The notes: a model not told the origin generated them from the letters alone. Positions 14,408 to 22,872 are shown, numbered from the stretch's first letter. The stretch is DNA of 26,394 nt from MGNI01 sp964353875 (GCA_964353875.1 CAYGXU010000039.1:1-26394), one strand, 5' to 3'. Program-made: numbers and translations.

Positions 14408-15460
14408 CAAAACCTCTAGGTTGGCCAGTGGAACATTCGTACTGCCAAAAATATCCAGATCCACGCGAGCGCTTTTCGCCATAATCCCATTTGGGTAAGT
14501 TACGGCGTGAGATAGGACCGTTTCCACAATGCCAATAAGCCCTTGATGGGGAGCTCTCGTTACCTTCACACGCACACCTCGAGAGAGTTGAATCAACTCC
14601 TCGGGGACGCCTACCGGATTCACCACAGGGAGGGGGATGATTACTTCGGGTCGACGAGCCTCATAAGGGCTTGCGGGCCTCGCATCCAGTGCCGCCTCAC
14701 GACCACGGCTCGTGCTTAAAAGCTCGAAAGCAGGCCGATTAATCGGGATCGCGCCAAACCCTTCCAAGAGAATAATAGGATATGGAAGTCTTTTTGCAAC
14801 CTGGATCAACTCAGCAGATAATCCACCAAGGATGATTCCGCGGACAGAGAGATCTTTGGCCTGAAACAGGGGTGCGGGATGATCACAAATCCCCGCGACC
14901 AAGACTGCACCACGAGTGCTCATATCCAACTGGTCTGTAATCAAGCGTTCGCGCGGTCCATTTCCTACAATACGCATGATGCCGAAATCCTGACGGCCAT
15001 TCCCCCATACTCCCTGAATGAGCGCGCCGGTTGTCTCAAGCATAACCGTTTGGTTCCCTTCCACATTGATCACTTCACCCGGGAAACCCGCTCTCAATAA
15101 TAAGGGTTCCGACCGGATCTCAAAAAGCACTTTCCCCCCTGACACTGCTACAACAGCACCATTGTGTGGAGCACGGACAATCTTCCTCGCAACGCCCGAA
15201 GGTCCAGCTATGATCTCGCCTTTGTCAATCCGTTCGCCTATCTCACGACTTAGAAAACGCGGGACTTCCCGAGCAGTGATCCCCAATAGACGGGCTACAT
15301 CAAGGAATTGATGACGCGAAGAGACCTCTGCTTCCGCGATCACATCACCAGGCCTGACTCGTTGGTTTAAATCCACCAATATTCGACCAGGCACCGGTAA
15401 GCTCCGATCTCTACGGATCGTGGTGAGCGGAGAGACATTCAGAACCCTCGGAAGATACAT
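14402..15460 (-). CDS. Uncharacterised protein with barrel-sandwich (biotinyl-like) N-terminus and KOW-like C-terminus, last gene of the cluster
   Basis: This 352-residue soluble protein has three visible parts. Residues about 20-115 contain two Gly-rich turns like those of RnfC/biotinyl barrel-sandwich hybrids ('LNQRVRPGDVIAEAE', 'IDKGEIIAGPSG', 'VRAPHNGAVVAVSGGKVLF'), but no biotin or lipoyl Lys motif. Residues 125-245 form an alpha/beta segment with 'VLVAGICDHPAPLFQ' and 'GIILGGLSAELIQVAK'. Residues 292-352 resemble a KOW/SH3-like barrel ('RVKVTRAPHQGLIGIVE', 'VPLANLEVL'). It follows the MutL-like gene by 48 bases with GGAG before the ATG. I do not recognise a named family. It could be a scaffold or adaptor for the ATPase. 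Confidence 0.75.
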   Translation of the reverse strand: MYLPRVLNVSPLTTIRRDRSLPVPGRILVDLNQRVRPGDVIAEAEVSSRHQFLDVARLLGITAREVPRFLSREIGERIDKGEIIAGPSGVARKIVRAPHNGAVVAVSGGKVLFEIRSEPLLLRAGFPGEVINVEGNQTVMLETTGALIQGVWGNGRQDFGIMRIVGNGPRERLITDQLDMSTRGAVLVAGICDHPAPLFQAKDLSVRGIILGGLSAELIQVAKRLPYPIILLEGFGAIPINRPAFELLSTSRGREAALDARPASPYEARRPEVIIPLPVVNPVGVPEELIQLSRGVRVKVTRAPHQGLIGIVETVLSHAVTYPNGIMAKSARVDLDIFGSTNVPLANLEVLP

Positions 15461-15508
15461 GAACTACACGCTCCAAACTGAATCTGTTGCAAGTCCAATG
15501 CCAGCACC

Positions 15509-17269
15509 CTATTCCAATGCACCAATTTCCCAGAGCCAGCGTTGATTCAATTCATACAAATGACCTTGGTCCTTCGGCAAATTTAATGGTCTTTCGCGCC
15601 CATCAATGACAACGCCCAATTCCCCACCTGCCACACGAAGCGTAACCGAACGACCGACGCCACCCGACCCAATATCCACTTTTCCCTTTGGGACGAGGGT
15701 CAAATTGCCAAATGCGCCCGATCCCAATGGCAAAGCCACGATTTGCCCTATGTCTACTTCCCCACTCTTACTGGGCGATCTATCTTCATATTCGAGATGA
15801 TAGGTCATGATTTGCTTCCCTGCTCCTCGATGCACAACCGGGGAAACCACTGTTCCCAATCTGACCAATACACCTGCCTCCAGGAGTTGCACAGTCGCTA
15901 AGGGTAGAACAGCTGCCATCGCTCCTAAAGCAGGTGCTAAGCAATATGGGTCGACCACGATTGTCGATATTCCTGTAGGTTCGAGCGCATCGAGCAGGAT
16001 CAATGCTGTATACGCGGGCTTCGGTGTGCGTGCCAATGTGGCGCCGCTGACAACAATCGGCTCTATCGGCGGCATGATCAGGGTGCTGCGAATATCTTTT
16101 CCTTGTGGCCATGAATAGCGTGCCTCATAAAGCGCTTGCCGGAGAATTTGCCTCGCCAAAGCATATTCGATTTGCATCTCTTCGACAGTTGTGGGTATAG
16201 AATCAAAGCGAAATGCCTTGTTATAGATATAATCCAATAGTTGTGCATCACTTATTTCCATGGGCAACCAACGCTTAGTTAACGAGAGTTCTTCCAACTC
16301 AAGCAACCCCGCAATTGGATATCCCATCCCCAGCTTGGAATTGGTAGAGAGACATAAGTCTCCTTCAAAGGCAACGGCGATCGTAGCTTGACTCGCGCCC
16401 AGATCGATTCCCAGAACTCCCTTATCCGGGTCGTATAGTTTGCTTAGATAGCGAATCATGCGTCCAAACGCTTCCCCGGTCGGGATCAAAGAACCAGCGG
16501 CCCATTGTTTTAATTCACCAAAACCGGTGATGCGACTGGAACGGATTTCGAAGAGCGTCTCAGCCAGGCGCATGCGAGCTGGCGCCAGTTCCTCCCGATC
16601 CAAACTTGGTCTTAGATTGGCCGTTATCGATACTGTTGCTCGATCTGATAAACGCTCAGTCACCAATGCGCCAAGACTCCTATTGCCCGAAAAGACGATT
16701 TTTGGCCGCTGCCCCTCCGGGATCAGACTGATGGACAGCTTGATGAGCTCAACCAATTCCAGCAGCGGATCCGTAGCGCCTCCATCTGTTCCCCCAACAA
16801 TTAATATCATGTCTGGTCGCCCTGATACGATCAGATCGATTTGTTCCCCCATTCTGTCACGGTCGACGACAGCAATCTCTCCGATGACAGTCAGGGCTGC
16901 CGAGGCCGCCAAACGACGAGCGCTTTCGATGGATACGCCCGGCATCAATCCTGCCAAAATGGTCTTGATCTCTGGTCCGGCGGAAATTGATGCAACCAAT
17001 AAGTCAACCCCCGTTCCATAACCTGTTGTTGGAAGGATGATCGTCTCGGTCTCATCAACTAATTTCCGTCCTGTGACGATCTGGACTCGATCCATTGCCA
17101 TCCGAATACCCTCACCCAAATCGAACAAGGGCGGACCGATGGTGGAATTGGCTTCGCCAGTGGCAACCAACCGATATCGGCCATCAACAATATCAAATAA
17201 ACTAGCACGGGTGTTCGCGCTTCCGACATCTATGGCAAGAATTACTTCGGCTTCAGGTAATGAACTCAT
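15509..17269 (-). CDS. MutL-like ASKHA ATPase (glutamate mutase L family), orphan
   Basis: This 586-residue protein belongs to the family named for the MutL protein encoded with adenosylcobalamin-dependent glutamate mutase. The two actin/Hsp70-type phosphate loops are 'AIDVGSANTRAS' (12-23) and 'GIDLGASQATIAVA' (287-300). 'LIVGGTDGGATDP' lies at 156-168, and the adenosine-side motif 'PIVVSGATLART' at 404-415. Family members probably act as ATP-driven chaperones or reactivators, but the biochemistry is poorly known. No mutase S or E subunit is in the window. The gene starts seven bases after the upstream membrane-protein gene with no clear Shine-Dalgarno, which suggests translational coupling. 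Its context points to service for a membrane complex rather than glutamate fermentation. Confidence 0.9.
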   Translation of the reverse strand: MSSLPEAEVILAIDVGSANTRASLFDIVDGRYRLVATGEANSTIGPPLFDLGEGIRMAMDRVQIVTGRKLVDETETIILPTTGYGTGVDLLVASISAGPEIKTILAGLMPGVSIESARRLAASAALTVIGEIAVVDRDRMGEQIDLIVSGRPDMILIVGGTDGGATDPLLELVELIKLSISLIPEGQRPKIVFSGNRSLGALVTERLSDRATVSITANLRPSLDREELAPARMRLAETLFEIRSSRITGFGELKQWAAGSLIPTGEAFGRMIRYLSKLYDPDKGVLGIDLGASQATIAVAFEGDLCLSTNSKLGMGYPIAGLLELEELSLTKRWLPMEISDAQLLDYIYNKAFRFDSIPTTVEEMQIEYALARQILRQALYEARYSWPQGKDIRSTLIMPPIEPIVVSGATLARTPKPAYTALILLDALEPTGISTIVVDPYCLAPALGAMAAVLPLATVQLLEAGVLVRLGTVVSPVVHRGAGKQIMTYHLEYEDRSPSKSGEVDIGQIVALPLGSGAFGNLTLVPKGKVDIGSGGVGRSVTLRVAGGELGVVIDGRERPLNLPKDQGHLYELNQRWLWEIGALE

Positions 17270-17276
17270 CAGATTT

Positions 17277-18011
17277 TCAGAAACTCGAAAGGAGATTATC
17301 GAACCAACTGACTAAAAATCCCATCCGTTCGGAAAGCGCAATGATCGTAGCGGATAGGACCCCAGCATACATAGTTCCAAAAGTAATAGCGATAAAAACC
17401 TGTCCAAGATTGGCAACCCATGTCATCAAGGTGCTGCGCCGACCCTCTCCAGTTGGCGCCCGCTTAGCGGAGAATTGAAAGTAGGCAAAAGTCGCTAGTG
17501 TACCTACCAGCATTACGAGCATATTAATGAGCCTTTCCGCCCCTTGCTCCCCAATTTGGGGATTGATTGCACTTGGATTGAGCGACTCTACAGCTGCTGA
17601 AGACTGAGGGATCAAAGTGCCCATGATAGCCCCTCCAACCACCACCGCAGCGCCCACGCCCACCATCAAAGCCATTGGTAGCGAACCCCACCGGGCAGTG
17701 GCTGGGGATAATTTCAGCAATAGCATGGCCATGAGAACCCATGCTCCGATGATCAACCTCCCTTCGACATTTGTAAAAAAGGAACCATTAAGTAGACCAG
17801 CGAGACCATTCGCCAGGATCGGATCTACCAAGTTCGGTTTCAGGATATTATGCCAGGCGATCGTCCCCGCATATCCAGCAGCAACTCCAATAAAGACATG
17901 CGTAGCGAAGCGGAATAAGGGGTTGTCGCCAATGATGTAGCTGAGCACCATCACTGTAAGAATTGCAGCGATGATACTACCAATAAAACCGACTCCGTCA
18001 AGTTCAGCCAT
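17277..18011 (-). CDS. Polytopic membrane protein of the cluster, unknown function
   Basis: This 244-residue inner-membrane protein has about six or seven hydrophobic helices, for example 'VGFIGSIIAAILTVMVLSYI', 'ALMVGVGAAVVVGGAIMGTL', and a long C-terminal pair around 'LGQVFIAITFGTMYAG'. A Ser/Asn/Pro-rich loop lies between the fifth and sixth. No transporter signature is visible. I choose the ATG at 18009-18011, since GAGGA, overlapping the upstream stop, lies five bases before it. A TTG at 18021-18023 overlapping that stop as TTGA would add four residues but lacks a site. The tight link to the zinc-ribbon protein and MutL-like ATPase suggests one complex. Confidence 0.85.
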   Translation of the reverse strand: MAELDGVGFIGSIIAAILTVMVLSYIIGDNPLFRFATHVFIGVAAGYAGTIAWHNILKPNLVDPILANGLAGLLNGSFFTNVEGRLIIGAWVLMAMLLLKLSPATARWGSLPMALMVGVGAAVVVGGAIMGTLIPQSSAAVESLNPSAINPQIGEQGAERLINMLVMLVGTLATFAYFQFSAKRAPTGEGRRSTLMTWVANLGQVFIAITFGTMYAGVLSATIIALSERMGFLVSWFDNLLSSF

Positions 18012-18019
18012 CAAAATCC

Positions 18020-21000
18020 TCAATCTGGTGCCCTATCTTGTGGTCGAAAGACCCTCATGGCGATGCCATAGAACATTCCTGTAATCAAGAAAAAGACGAC
18101 CAACAACACACCCGTCCCATATGCATCCCAATATCGAGTTGCGTCCCCATCTTGTCCATTGTTCATCTCATAGCGGACTGCGGTTGGAAGTCCAGTAAGT
18201 ATCCCGGTAATTTGTGGAGGATTGGCCTCAAAGTAGGGGCGTATCAGAGGTTCAATCCCCGCACCTAAAACCATTACAACGGGAACCCTCGTTGGTTGCG
18301 TTTGTAATTGTTCAATCCAACTTCGTGCACTGTCTGCTCCCCCCGTGAGCACCGCAACCAACGCGAAATCAGATAAATCTTGGACATTTGAAAGAATGGC
18401 GCTTTCCCAAATCCCTCCCTCTTTTAATTCCTCCGGAATATTAAATCCACGAATCAGAGCTTCTTTAGGTGATGTAATGAACAATTGAAGTGCAGTCGTT
18501 CCGCCGGCGAGGTATCCAAAATTAAGATAATCAACACCATTTTGCATGGCGAATTCTGGTCCAACACGTTGCAGCATCCGTGAGGCCAGTAAGGGGCCGA
18601 ATGGGCGTGTTGAGAAGGTCACCATTGCCTGTCCTTTTCTTGCCAGGTGGGTGACCAACCCACTCGCAACGGCATCCATTTCGGGGGAATTCGCCGGTTC
18701 ATAATCAAAGATGAGTAAGGCAGGCTGGTCTGCGGGCGTATTTTGAATAAATTCAAATAATGGTGCGAAATCAGGACGCTCCAATTTCGGCCGTCCGAAA
18801 GAAGGGATCCCAAGTACGGGAGGGATAGTTACCGCTAATACCAGCAACATTCCACAAGCCCATTGCAGGAGGGGCAATCGGGTTCGCTTTGTCAGCGCGG
18901 CTTTCTCTTCCAATTGCTCCTCTTCCACCATCTTTTGCAGTACTTGAGCCTGGGTGTAATCGCTTTCGGTGATGTCTAAAGCGGATATAGCAGTCCTTGG
19001 GGAACGTGGCATGGCCATAACGGGTTCTGCCAGCAATATCCCTTTAAGTCCTGCGAGAGGTCCGGCCGCCTCAACAATCTCCTCTTCTTCTGGCTCCAGC
19101 TTGGGAAGTGTGCGAAAGGTTTCGATCGGGCGCATGGCTTCCAGCCAGGATGGCAAAGTTGCCTTAACCAGATCAGTGAGCTCCTCATGACCTGTGTCCG
19201 CATGTTCTTCCTCAACATCACTCCCAAGGTTTTGTAACCAATCAGGGATCTCCAACGAGGAAGGTTCACCCCCACCACCTTCTGCGAACTCTATGCCTTG
19301 GGCTTCCTCATCCAATATCAAAGCAGGAACATGAGGCAGTTCTCCATCATCAGGATGGACAGCATCCCCCAACCAGCTTGGTTTTAACCCATCGAGCATT
19401 TCTTCCAGAGAAGAACGCTTTCTCACTTCTGGTGTCAATGGCTCCACGCCAAGCGGTATATGCTCTTGACCCTCAAGCTCTTCCAACTCCGATTCTTCCA
19501 CCAACGCATCTGAACCCGGAGCTAATTTAGTTCCGGCATCGTATTCTTTTGTGTAATCGGAAAAGAGGTCATCGAGGGAATGTATTTCCTCTTCCGGTTC
19601 GCCGATTTCCCCATAGGCTTGATCCGCTTCAATCTTCTCAGCTGTCTTCCATTCCGCAGCATCAATGCCAAGATCGGTTAGGAACTGCTCATCAAAGATG
19701 GGTTCTATCCCCTCCAACTGAGTTTCGTTAAGCTCGAATTCCTCCTTACCTGCCTTCTTTATGATATCTTCGCCGAGATCCACCTCTTCTTCCTCGGGAG
19801 GGATATCAAGATCAGCAAACAAATCATCAACAACAGAAGCAGCCTCTGTCTCTAATGCGTCGATGTCCTCCTTGGATTTCTCGCGGCTGATGAGACTTTC
19901 AGGTAGCCACTCTTTATCTTTAGCTTTATTGGTTTGCAGGAAATCCGAGGGAAACAGATCATCCATGAGGCTTTTTTTAATTTCCGTTGCCTGTCCCTCT
20001 TCTGATTCTTTTTTATGCACTTCGGCGTGCTCAATTTTCGGAGAGAATAAATCCTGTGGGAATTCGTCCTTGCTATCTGACGGAAGCTCCTCTTGTGGTA
20101 CTCGCTCGCCCTTCCCAGATAACCCGAAATCTTCTGCGAACATGTCCGCTAATAACTCTTCTTCGATTTCGTCTGAGGGCTCCGCTTCCGTTAGTCGCCT
20201 ACGAAGTCCGGCCAAGTCGAAATCTGAAGTGAACAAATCCTCTTCGAGTTCCTCTTTGATTTCATTTGAAGGTTCATCTTCCGGTAGTTGCTGACGAAGT
20301 CGAGCCAAATCGAAATCCGAAGGGAATATTCCCTCTTTGGGTTCTTCTATCTCGGTTGAGGGCTCCGCTTCTGGCGCTTGTATACGCAGCCCGGCCAACC
20401 AGTCCGCCTCCCCTTCTGGCTCAGGAGGGGGAGCTTGCTCCTCCTCTTTACGTGCCCTGATACGCGCCAACCAATCAGGGACCGATTCCTCCTCGCCACT
20501 CGTCTCGGACTCCTTAAATACTAAACCATCGGCATCGAGCTCTTTAGATTCTTTCTCGGCAGCAGCAAGGGCATCAAGCAGTCTTGAGTCCTCCTCCGAA
20601 AGGGCACTAGATGTGAGTTCCTCAAATTCTTCTAAAGGTTTTTTAATTTCTTCTTTATAAGTCTGATCATCGATGATTGCTTCTTCTTGAAATATCTCAC
20701 CTTCTTCCGGAACTTGCTCTTCCCCAGGAGCAACGAACTTGCGCAAACGTCCAAGTAAATCTGTGCCTCCGCCAAGAACTCCATTTTCTCCCTCAGCATC
20801 GAGAACGGACTCCTCTTCTCCCATATCCGACCGTATTTGGGATAGCCAATCCGTCTCTTGGCGCTGTTTCCTATCTGGTGGAGGCTGTGATGGAGTTGGA
20901 GGTGGTGTTTGTTTGGGGGGTGGTTGCCCCGGCTCTTGACGAATGATTAATGGTTTCAGGCGCGCGCCACAGAACTCACATTCCTCTGCTTCCGATGGAT

Positions 21001-21037
21001 TTTGTTTGCTGCACATAGGGCAGCGTACTGTATCCAT
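18020..21037 (-). CDS. Large zinc-ribbon, acidic-repeat, two-anchor membrane protein
   Basis: This 1005-residue protein begins with a zinc ribbon (Cys6, Cys9, Cys20, Cys23 in CPMC and CEFC knuckles) and a Pro-rich linker (39-55). A very acidic, largely disordered region of about 640 residues follows. It carries seven short Trp-Leu motifs (W64, W189, W213, W377, W555, W600, W631; for example DWLSQIR, DWLARIR, DWLAGLR, SWLEAMR) and five consecutive ~31-residue repeats (226-380; typical unit 'PSNEIKEELEEDLFTSDF'). KRTR precedes a transmembrane helix (721-743). An external alpha/beta domain (744-971) and a second helix (972-991) with a basic tail follow. By the positive-inside rule the long acidic part is cytoplasmic. 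It may tether soluble partners to the membrane proteins encoded beside it. Confidence 0.85.
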   Translation of the reverse strand: MDTVRCPMCSKQNPSEAEECEFCGARLKPLIIRQEPGQPPPKQTPPPTPSQPPPDRKQRQETDWLSQIRSDMGEEESVLDAEGENGVLGGGTDLLGRLRKFVAPGEEQVPEEGEIFQEEAIIDDQTYKEEIKKPLEEFEELTSSALSEEDSRLLDALAAAEKESKELDADGLVFKESETSGEEESVPDWLARIRARKEEEQAPPPEPEGEADWLAGLRIQAPEAEPSTEIEEPKEGIFPSDFDLARLRQQLPEDEPSNEIKEELEEDLFTSDFDLAGLRRRLTEAEPSDEIEEELLADMFAEDFGLSGKGERVPQEELPSDSKDEFPQDLFSPKIEHAEVHKKESEEGQATEIKKSLMDDLFPSDFLQTNKAKDKEWLPESLISREKSKEDIDALETEAASVVDDLFADLDIPPEEEEVDLGEDIIKKAGKEEFELNETQLEGIEPIFDEQFLTDLGIDAAEWKTAEKIEADQAYGEIGEPEEEIHSLDDLFSDYTKEYDAGTKLAPGSDALVEESELEELEGQEHIPLGVEPLTPEVRKRSSLEEMLDGLKPSWLGDAVHPDDGELPHVPALILDEEAQGIEFAEGGGGEPSSLEIPDWLQNLGSDVEEEHADTGHEELTDLVKATLPSWLEAMRPIETFRTLPKLEPEEEEIVEAAGPLAGLKGILLAEPVMAMPRSPRTAISALDITESDYTQAQVLQKMVEEEQLEEKAALTKRTRLPLLQWACGMLLVLAVTIPPVLGIPSFGRPKLERPDFAPLFEFIQNTPADQPALLIFDYEPANSPEMDAVASGLVTHLARKGQAMVTFSTRPFGPLLASRMLQRVGPEFAMQNGVDYLNFGYLAGGTTALQLFITSPKEALIRGFNIPEELKEGGIWESAILSNVQDLSDFALVAVLTGGADSARSWIEQLQTQPTRVPVVMVLGAGIEPLIRPYFEANPPQITGILTGLPTAVRYEMNNGQDGDATRYWDAYGTGVLLVVFFLITGMFYGIAMRVFRPQDRAPD

Positions 21038-21040
21038 AAC

Positions 21041-21700
21041 CTATTCCCCGTAAGGTCGGTCTGAGCCAATCAAGATTCTTAAACCCGTGGCAGCAGCGCC
21101 CAAAGCAACTCCCAAAAGAATGCCTCGGGCGCCTGCAACCGACCAGACCTGGGCAACCCATGCGCGAAGATTCCCAATCCATTGGGCAGGTCCACTTCCG
21201 CTCCCCATGATCCAAGGGCTGTTTCCAAGTAATACCAAAATCGCGGTGCCAATAAAAATAAGGCTGAACACATTTCTACGTTGCGAAACCAAGCGGAACC
21301 CGGCGACAACAAGCGATACGGCAAACAAGGCCATTAAGGCTGACTCGATCGGAAGTTGAATATAATCGAAAAGGAATTGCATGGCATTGAAATTGATGTT
21401 AAACATCCCACTAAAATCAGGACCAAAGATCAGGCCAAGCGTCAGCGTAACTAAAAGGCAGAAGATCAATACTGCACTATATGGCCATGCCTCGGTTTGA
21501 TCATTTACTTTATTCCAATGAACTGTAAAGAGATTGAACAATCCTAAGAAAAGAGCTGCGGCCGCGAGGATCACTGCCCACTGCATGAGGACTGTCCGCA
21601 ATCCGGTGATGAATGGGGTGGTGACAAAGTAACCTAGTAGAACAATGAAGCCTACTGAAACAGCAACTGAAGTCCAGAGGAGACGAATCCCTACTTTCAA
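21041..21700 (-). CDS. Polytopic membrane protein of the cluster, TTG start
   Basis: This 220-codon gene encodes about six transmembrane helices, including 'LLWTSVAVSVGFIVLLGYFV', 'WAVILAAAALFLGLFNLF', 'AVLIFCLLVTLTLGLIFG' and 'GILLGVALGAAATGL', with a Gly/Ser loop ('GSGSGPAQW') before the last. The start is taken as TTG at 21698-21700 because it overlaps the upstream stop as TTGA and GGAG lies exactly seven bases before it. A longer frame opens from another TTG at 21758-21760, but that has no ribosome-binding site and would overlap the upstream gene by 64 bases. It ends three bases before the zinc-ribbon gene. No known transporter motif is seen; probable partner of the same complex. Confidence 0.82.
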   Translation of the reverse strand: MKVGIRLLWTSVAVSVGFIVLLGYFVTTPFITGLRTVLMQWAVILAAAALFLGLFNLFTVHWNKVNDQTEAWPYSAVLIFCLLVTLTLGLIFGPDFSGMFNINFNAMQFLFDYIQLPIESALMALFAVSLVVAGFRLVSQRRNVFSLIFIGTAILVLLGNSPWIMGSGSGPAQWIGNLRAWVAQVWSVAGARGILLGVALGAAATGLRILIGSDRPYGE

Positions 21701-22446
21701 CGAATCACTCCAACCGTCTTTAGCAAAGTACCGATGAGCACAAGTGCAATAAGAATCCAACGGATCACATCTTGTGCTCTAATACTGGCAAGATGGAAAG
21801 GCCCCATATCCAGATATGCTCCTGCCGCGAACACTTCCTCGCCGATCAGGGGGTGGTCAGAGGTGGCATAGAGTAACGCCTGAGATTGGACATCCTGCGT
21901 TCCAGCCAGCACAAAAGCCTTCTTTTGCTGACCGAAACTGGCTGCCAATGCGCCTTCTGAACCGAAGGGACCTATCATGAGATGAGCTGATACATCTTCC
22001 GTGTCCAAAAATGTAGGCAGTCCCGCTGCATAGGAGAAGGGTGTAGGTCCAATCAAGCGTGCAGAAGTGGCATCGTACCTTGATTCAGCATCCAAACGAC
22101 GATACGCTGTGCGTAAAGTATCCTGCGCCAATACAACTAACGCCCCATCGCCTGCAGAGACCATAATTGGTTTATCACTCATCGCAGTTGCAGATGCTAA
22201 TCGAGCCAGTACCGTCAGGCCAGCAAAGGCCGTCGCACTCTCAGAGCCGATCAACTCACCGGTCCCCAGTGAGAGGTGAACTCTTTCGCCCGACTCAACT
22301 GCACACTCTAAAGCATTCCTCAGGGCTCGATAACCAGATAACGGCCTTAGAGCGACAGGCCAACGCTTGCCGATAAAATAAAAACCGATCATCATTCCGA
22401 TGAAGAGCAGGACGAAGAAGAAGCCAAGCAAACCGTTCTCACCCAT
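21697..22446 (-). CDS. Two-anchor membrane protein, probably DUF6754-like
   Basis: This 249-residue protein has an N-terminal helix ('FFFVLLFIGMMIGFYFIG'), a soluble alpha/beta domain of about 190 residues, and a C-terminal helix ('WILIALVLIGTLL'). Segments 'YRALRNALECAVESGERVHL', 'ATAFAGLTVLARLASA' and 'ALVVLAQDTLRTAYRRL' recall proteins grouped as DUF6754 in Chloroflexota; this match is from memory. The basic 'GKRW' after the first helix suggests that the soluble domain may face the cytoplasm, but the topology is uncertain. Its start overlaps the preceding stop by eight bases, with GGGGGAG eight bases upstream. The architecture resembles the external part of the 1005-residue partner (helix, alpha/beta domain, helix). 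Confidence 0.8.
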   Translation of the reverse strand: MGENGLLGFFFVLLFIGMMIGFYFIGKRWPVALRPLSGYRALRNALECAVESGERVHLSLGTGELIGSESATAFAGLTVLARLASATAMSDKPIMVSAGDGALVVLAQDTLRTAYRRLDAESRYDATSARLIGPTPFSYAAGLPTFLDTEDVSAHLMIGPFGSEGALAASFGQQKKAFVLAGTQDVQSQALLYATSDHPLIGEEVFAAGAYLDMGPFHLASIRAQDVIRWILIALVLIGTLLKTVGVIR

Positions 22447-22693
22447 CCGATGTGCTCCCCCGTTTTAGATGACCAACAAAATTACTTACCTGATCCGGAT
22501 CTTCAAGGATGCAAGCCAGATCATGCAGTGGTCCATCCTGGCCACCAACCAATGGCGCCACCAAATAAGCTGCCTGGGCACCCAATGAATTCAATGGCTT
22601 TGTTGCTTCAATGAAGAAAGCGGCAATCTCATTCAGATTGCGTTCCCGAAGCCAGTCTGCAATTCTTTTTGAATCTACCGCTTCGTTCGTCAT
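22439..22693 (-). CDS. Small soluble protein, first gene of the membrane cluster
   Basis: This 84-residue protein has no signal or membrane segment. It begins 'MTNEAVDSKRIADWLRERN' and contains 'SLGAQAAYLVAPLVGG' and 'LHDLACILEDPDQVSNFV', mostly predicted helix. An in-frame ATG at 22766-22768 would extend it by 25 residues, but the promoter TGCTATACT lies inside that extension, exactly where it would give a leaderless transcript from the ATG at 22691-22693. The extension also has a different composition. The 3' end overlaps the next gene by eight bases, so it belongs to the cluster. I do not recognise a family. Interaction with the membrane subunits is inferred from position only. Confidence 0.7.
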   Translation of the reverse strand: MTNEAVDSKRIADWLRERNLNEIAAFFIEATKPLNSLGAQAAYLVAPLVGGQDGPLHDLACILEDPDQVSNFVGHLKRGSTSDG

Positions 22694-22700
22694 AACGCGC

Positions 22701-22709
22701 AGTATAGCA
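22701..22709 (-). promoter_or_regulatory. Extended -10 promoter of the seven-gene cluster, leaderless
   Basis: TGCTATACT, read on the minus strand, is an extended -10 element. Seven bases (GCGCGTT) separate it from the ATG at 22693, so the transcript should begin at the start codon. No -35 box is convincing. It closely resembles the TGCTATAAT in front of the lipoprotein gene at 9173. Confidence 0.6.
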
Positions 22710-22817
22710 CATCCACGCCCTACCGACCACATGCAGATCTTTGATGGATTCCCTCGCTTCATTGCCATCCAACTTTATTTCCTACTTCTGAGTTAGAGAA
22801 GAAGGGTATCATTGCAG

Positions 22818-22845
22818 TTGCACCTTATCCAGCAGGGGTTATAAT
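22818..22845 (+). promoter_or_regulatory. Promoter of the nurA-HAS-herA operon
   Basis: TTGCAC (22818-22823), a 16-base spacer and a perfect TATAAT (22840-22845) are present. Transcription would start near 22852, and AAAGG (22861-22865) lies seven bases before the ATG at 22873. It diverges from the seven-gene cluster's promoter. Confidence 0.65.
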
Positions 22846-22872
22846 CGGAACAGGTGTTCGAAAGGCATCGAA

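Noticed and set aside
14268..14498. 76-codon plus-strand frame across the inverted-repeat element
   Set aside because: It crosses into the 3' end of the barrel/KOW gene on the opposite strand, lacks a ribosome-binding site and coincides with the stem-loop structure.
16458..17021. 187-codon open frame on the plus strand
   Set aside because: It lies wholly opposite the MutL-like gene, is Ser/Arg/Pro-rich and has no ribosome-binding site; it is a shadow frame.
19761..20294. 177-codon Ser-rich plus-strand frame
   Set aside because: It is antisense to the acidic repeats of the zinc-ribbon protein; Ser runs arise from the complement of GAA/GAG-rich codons.
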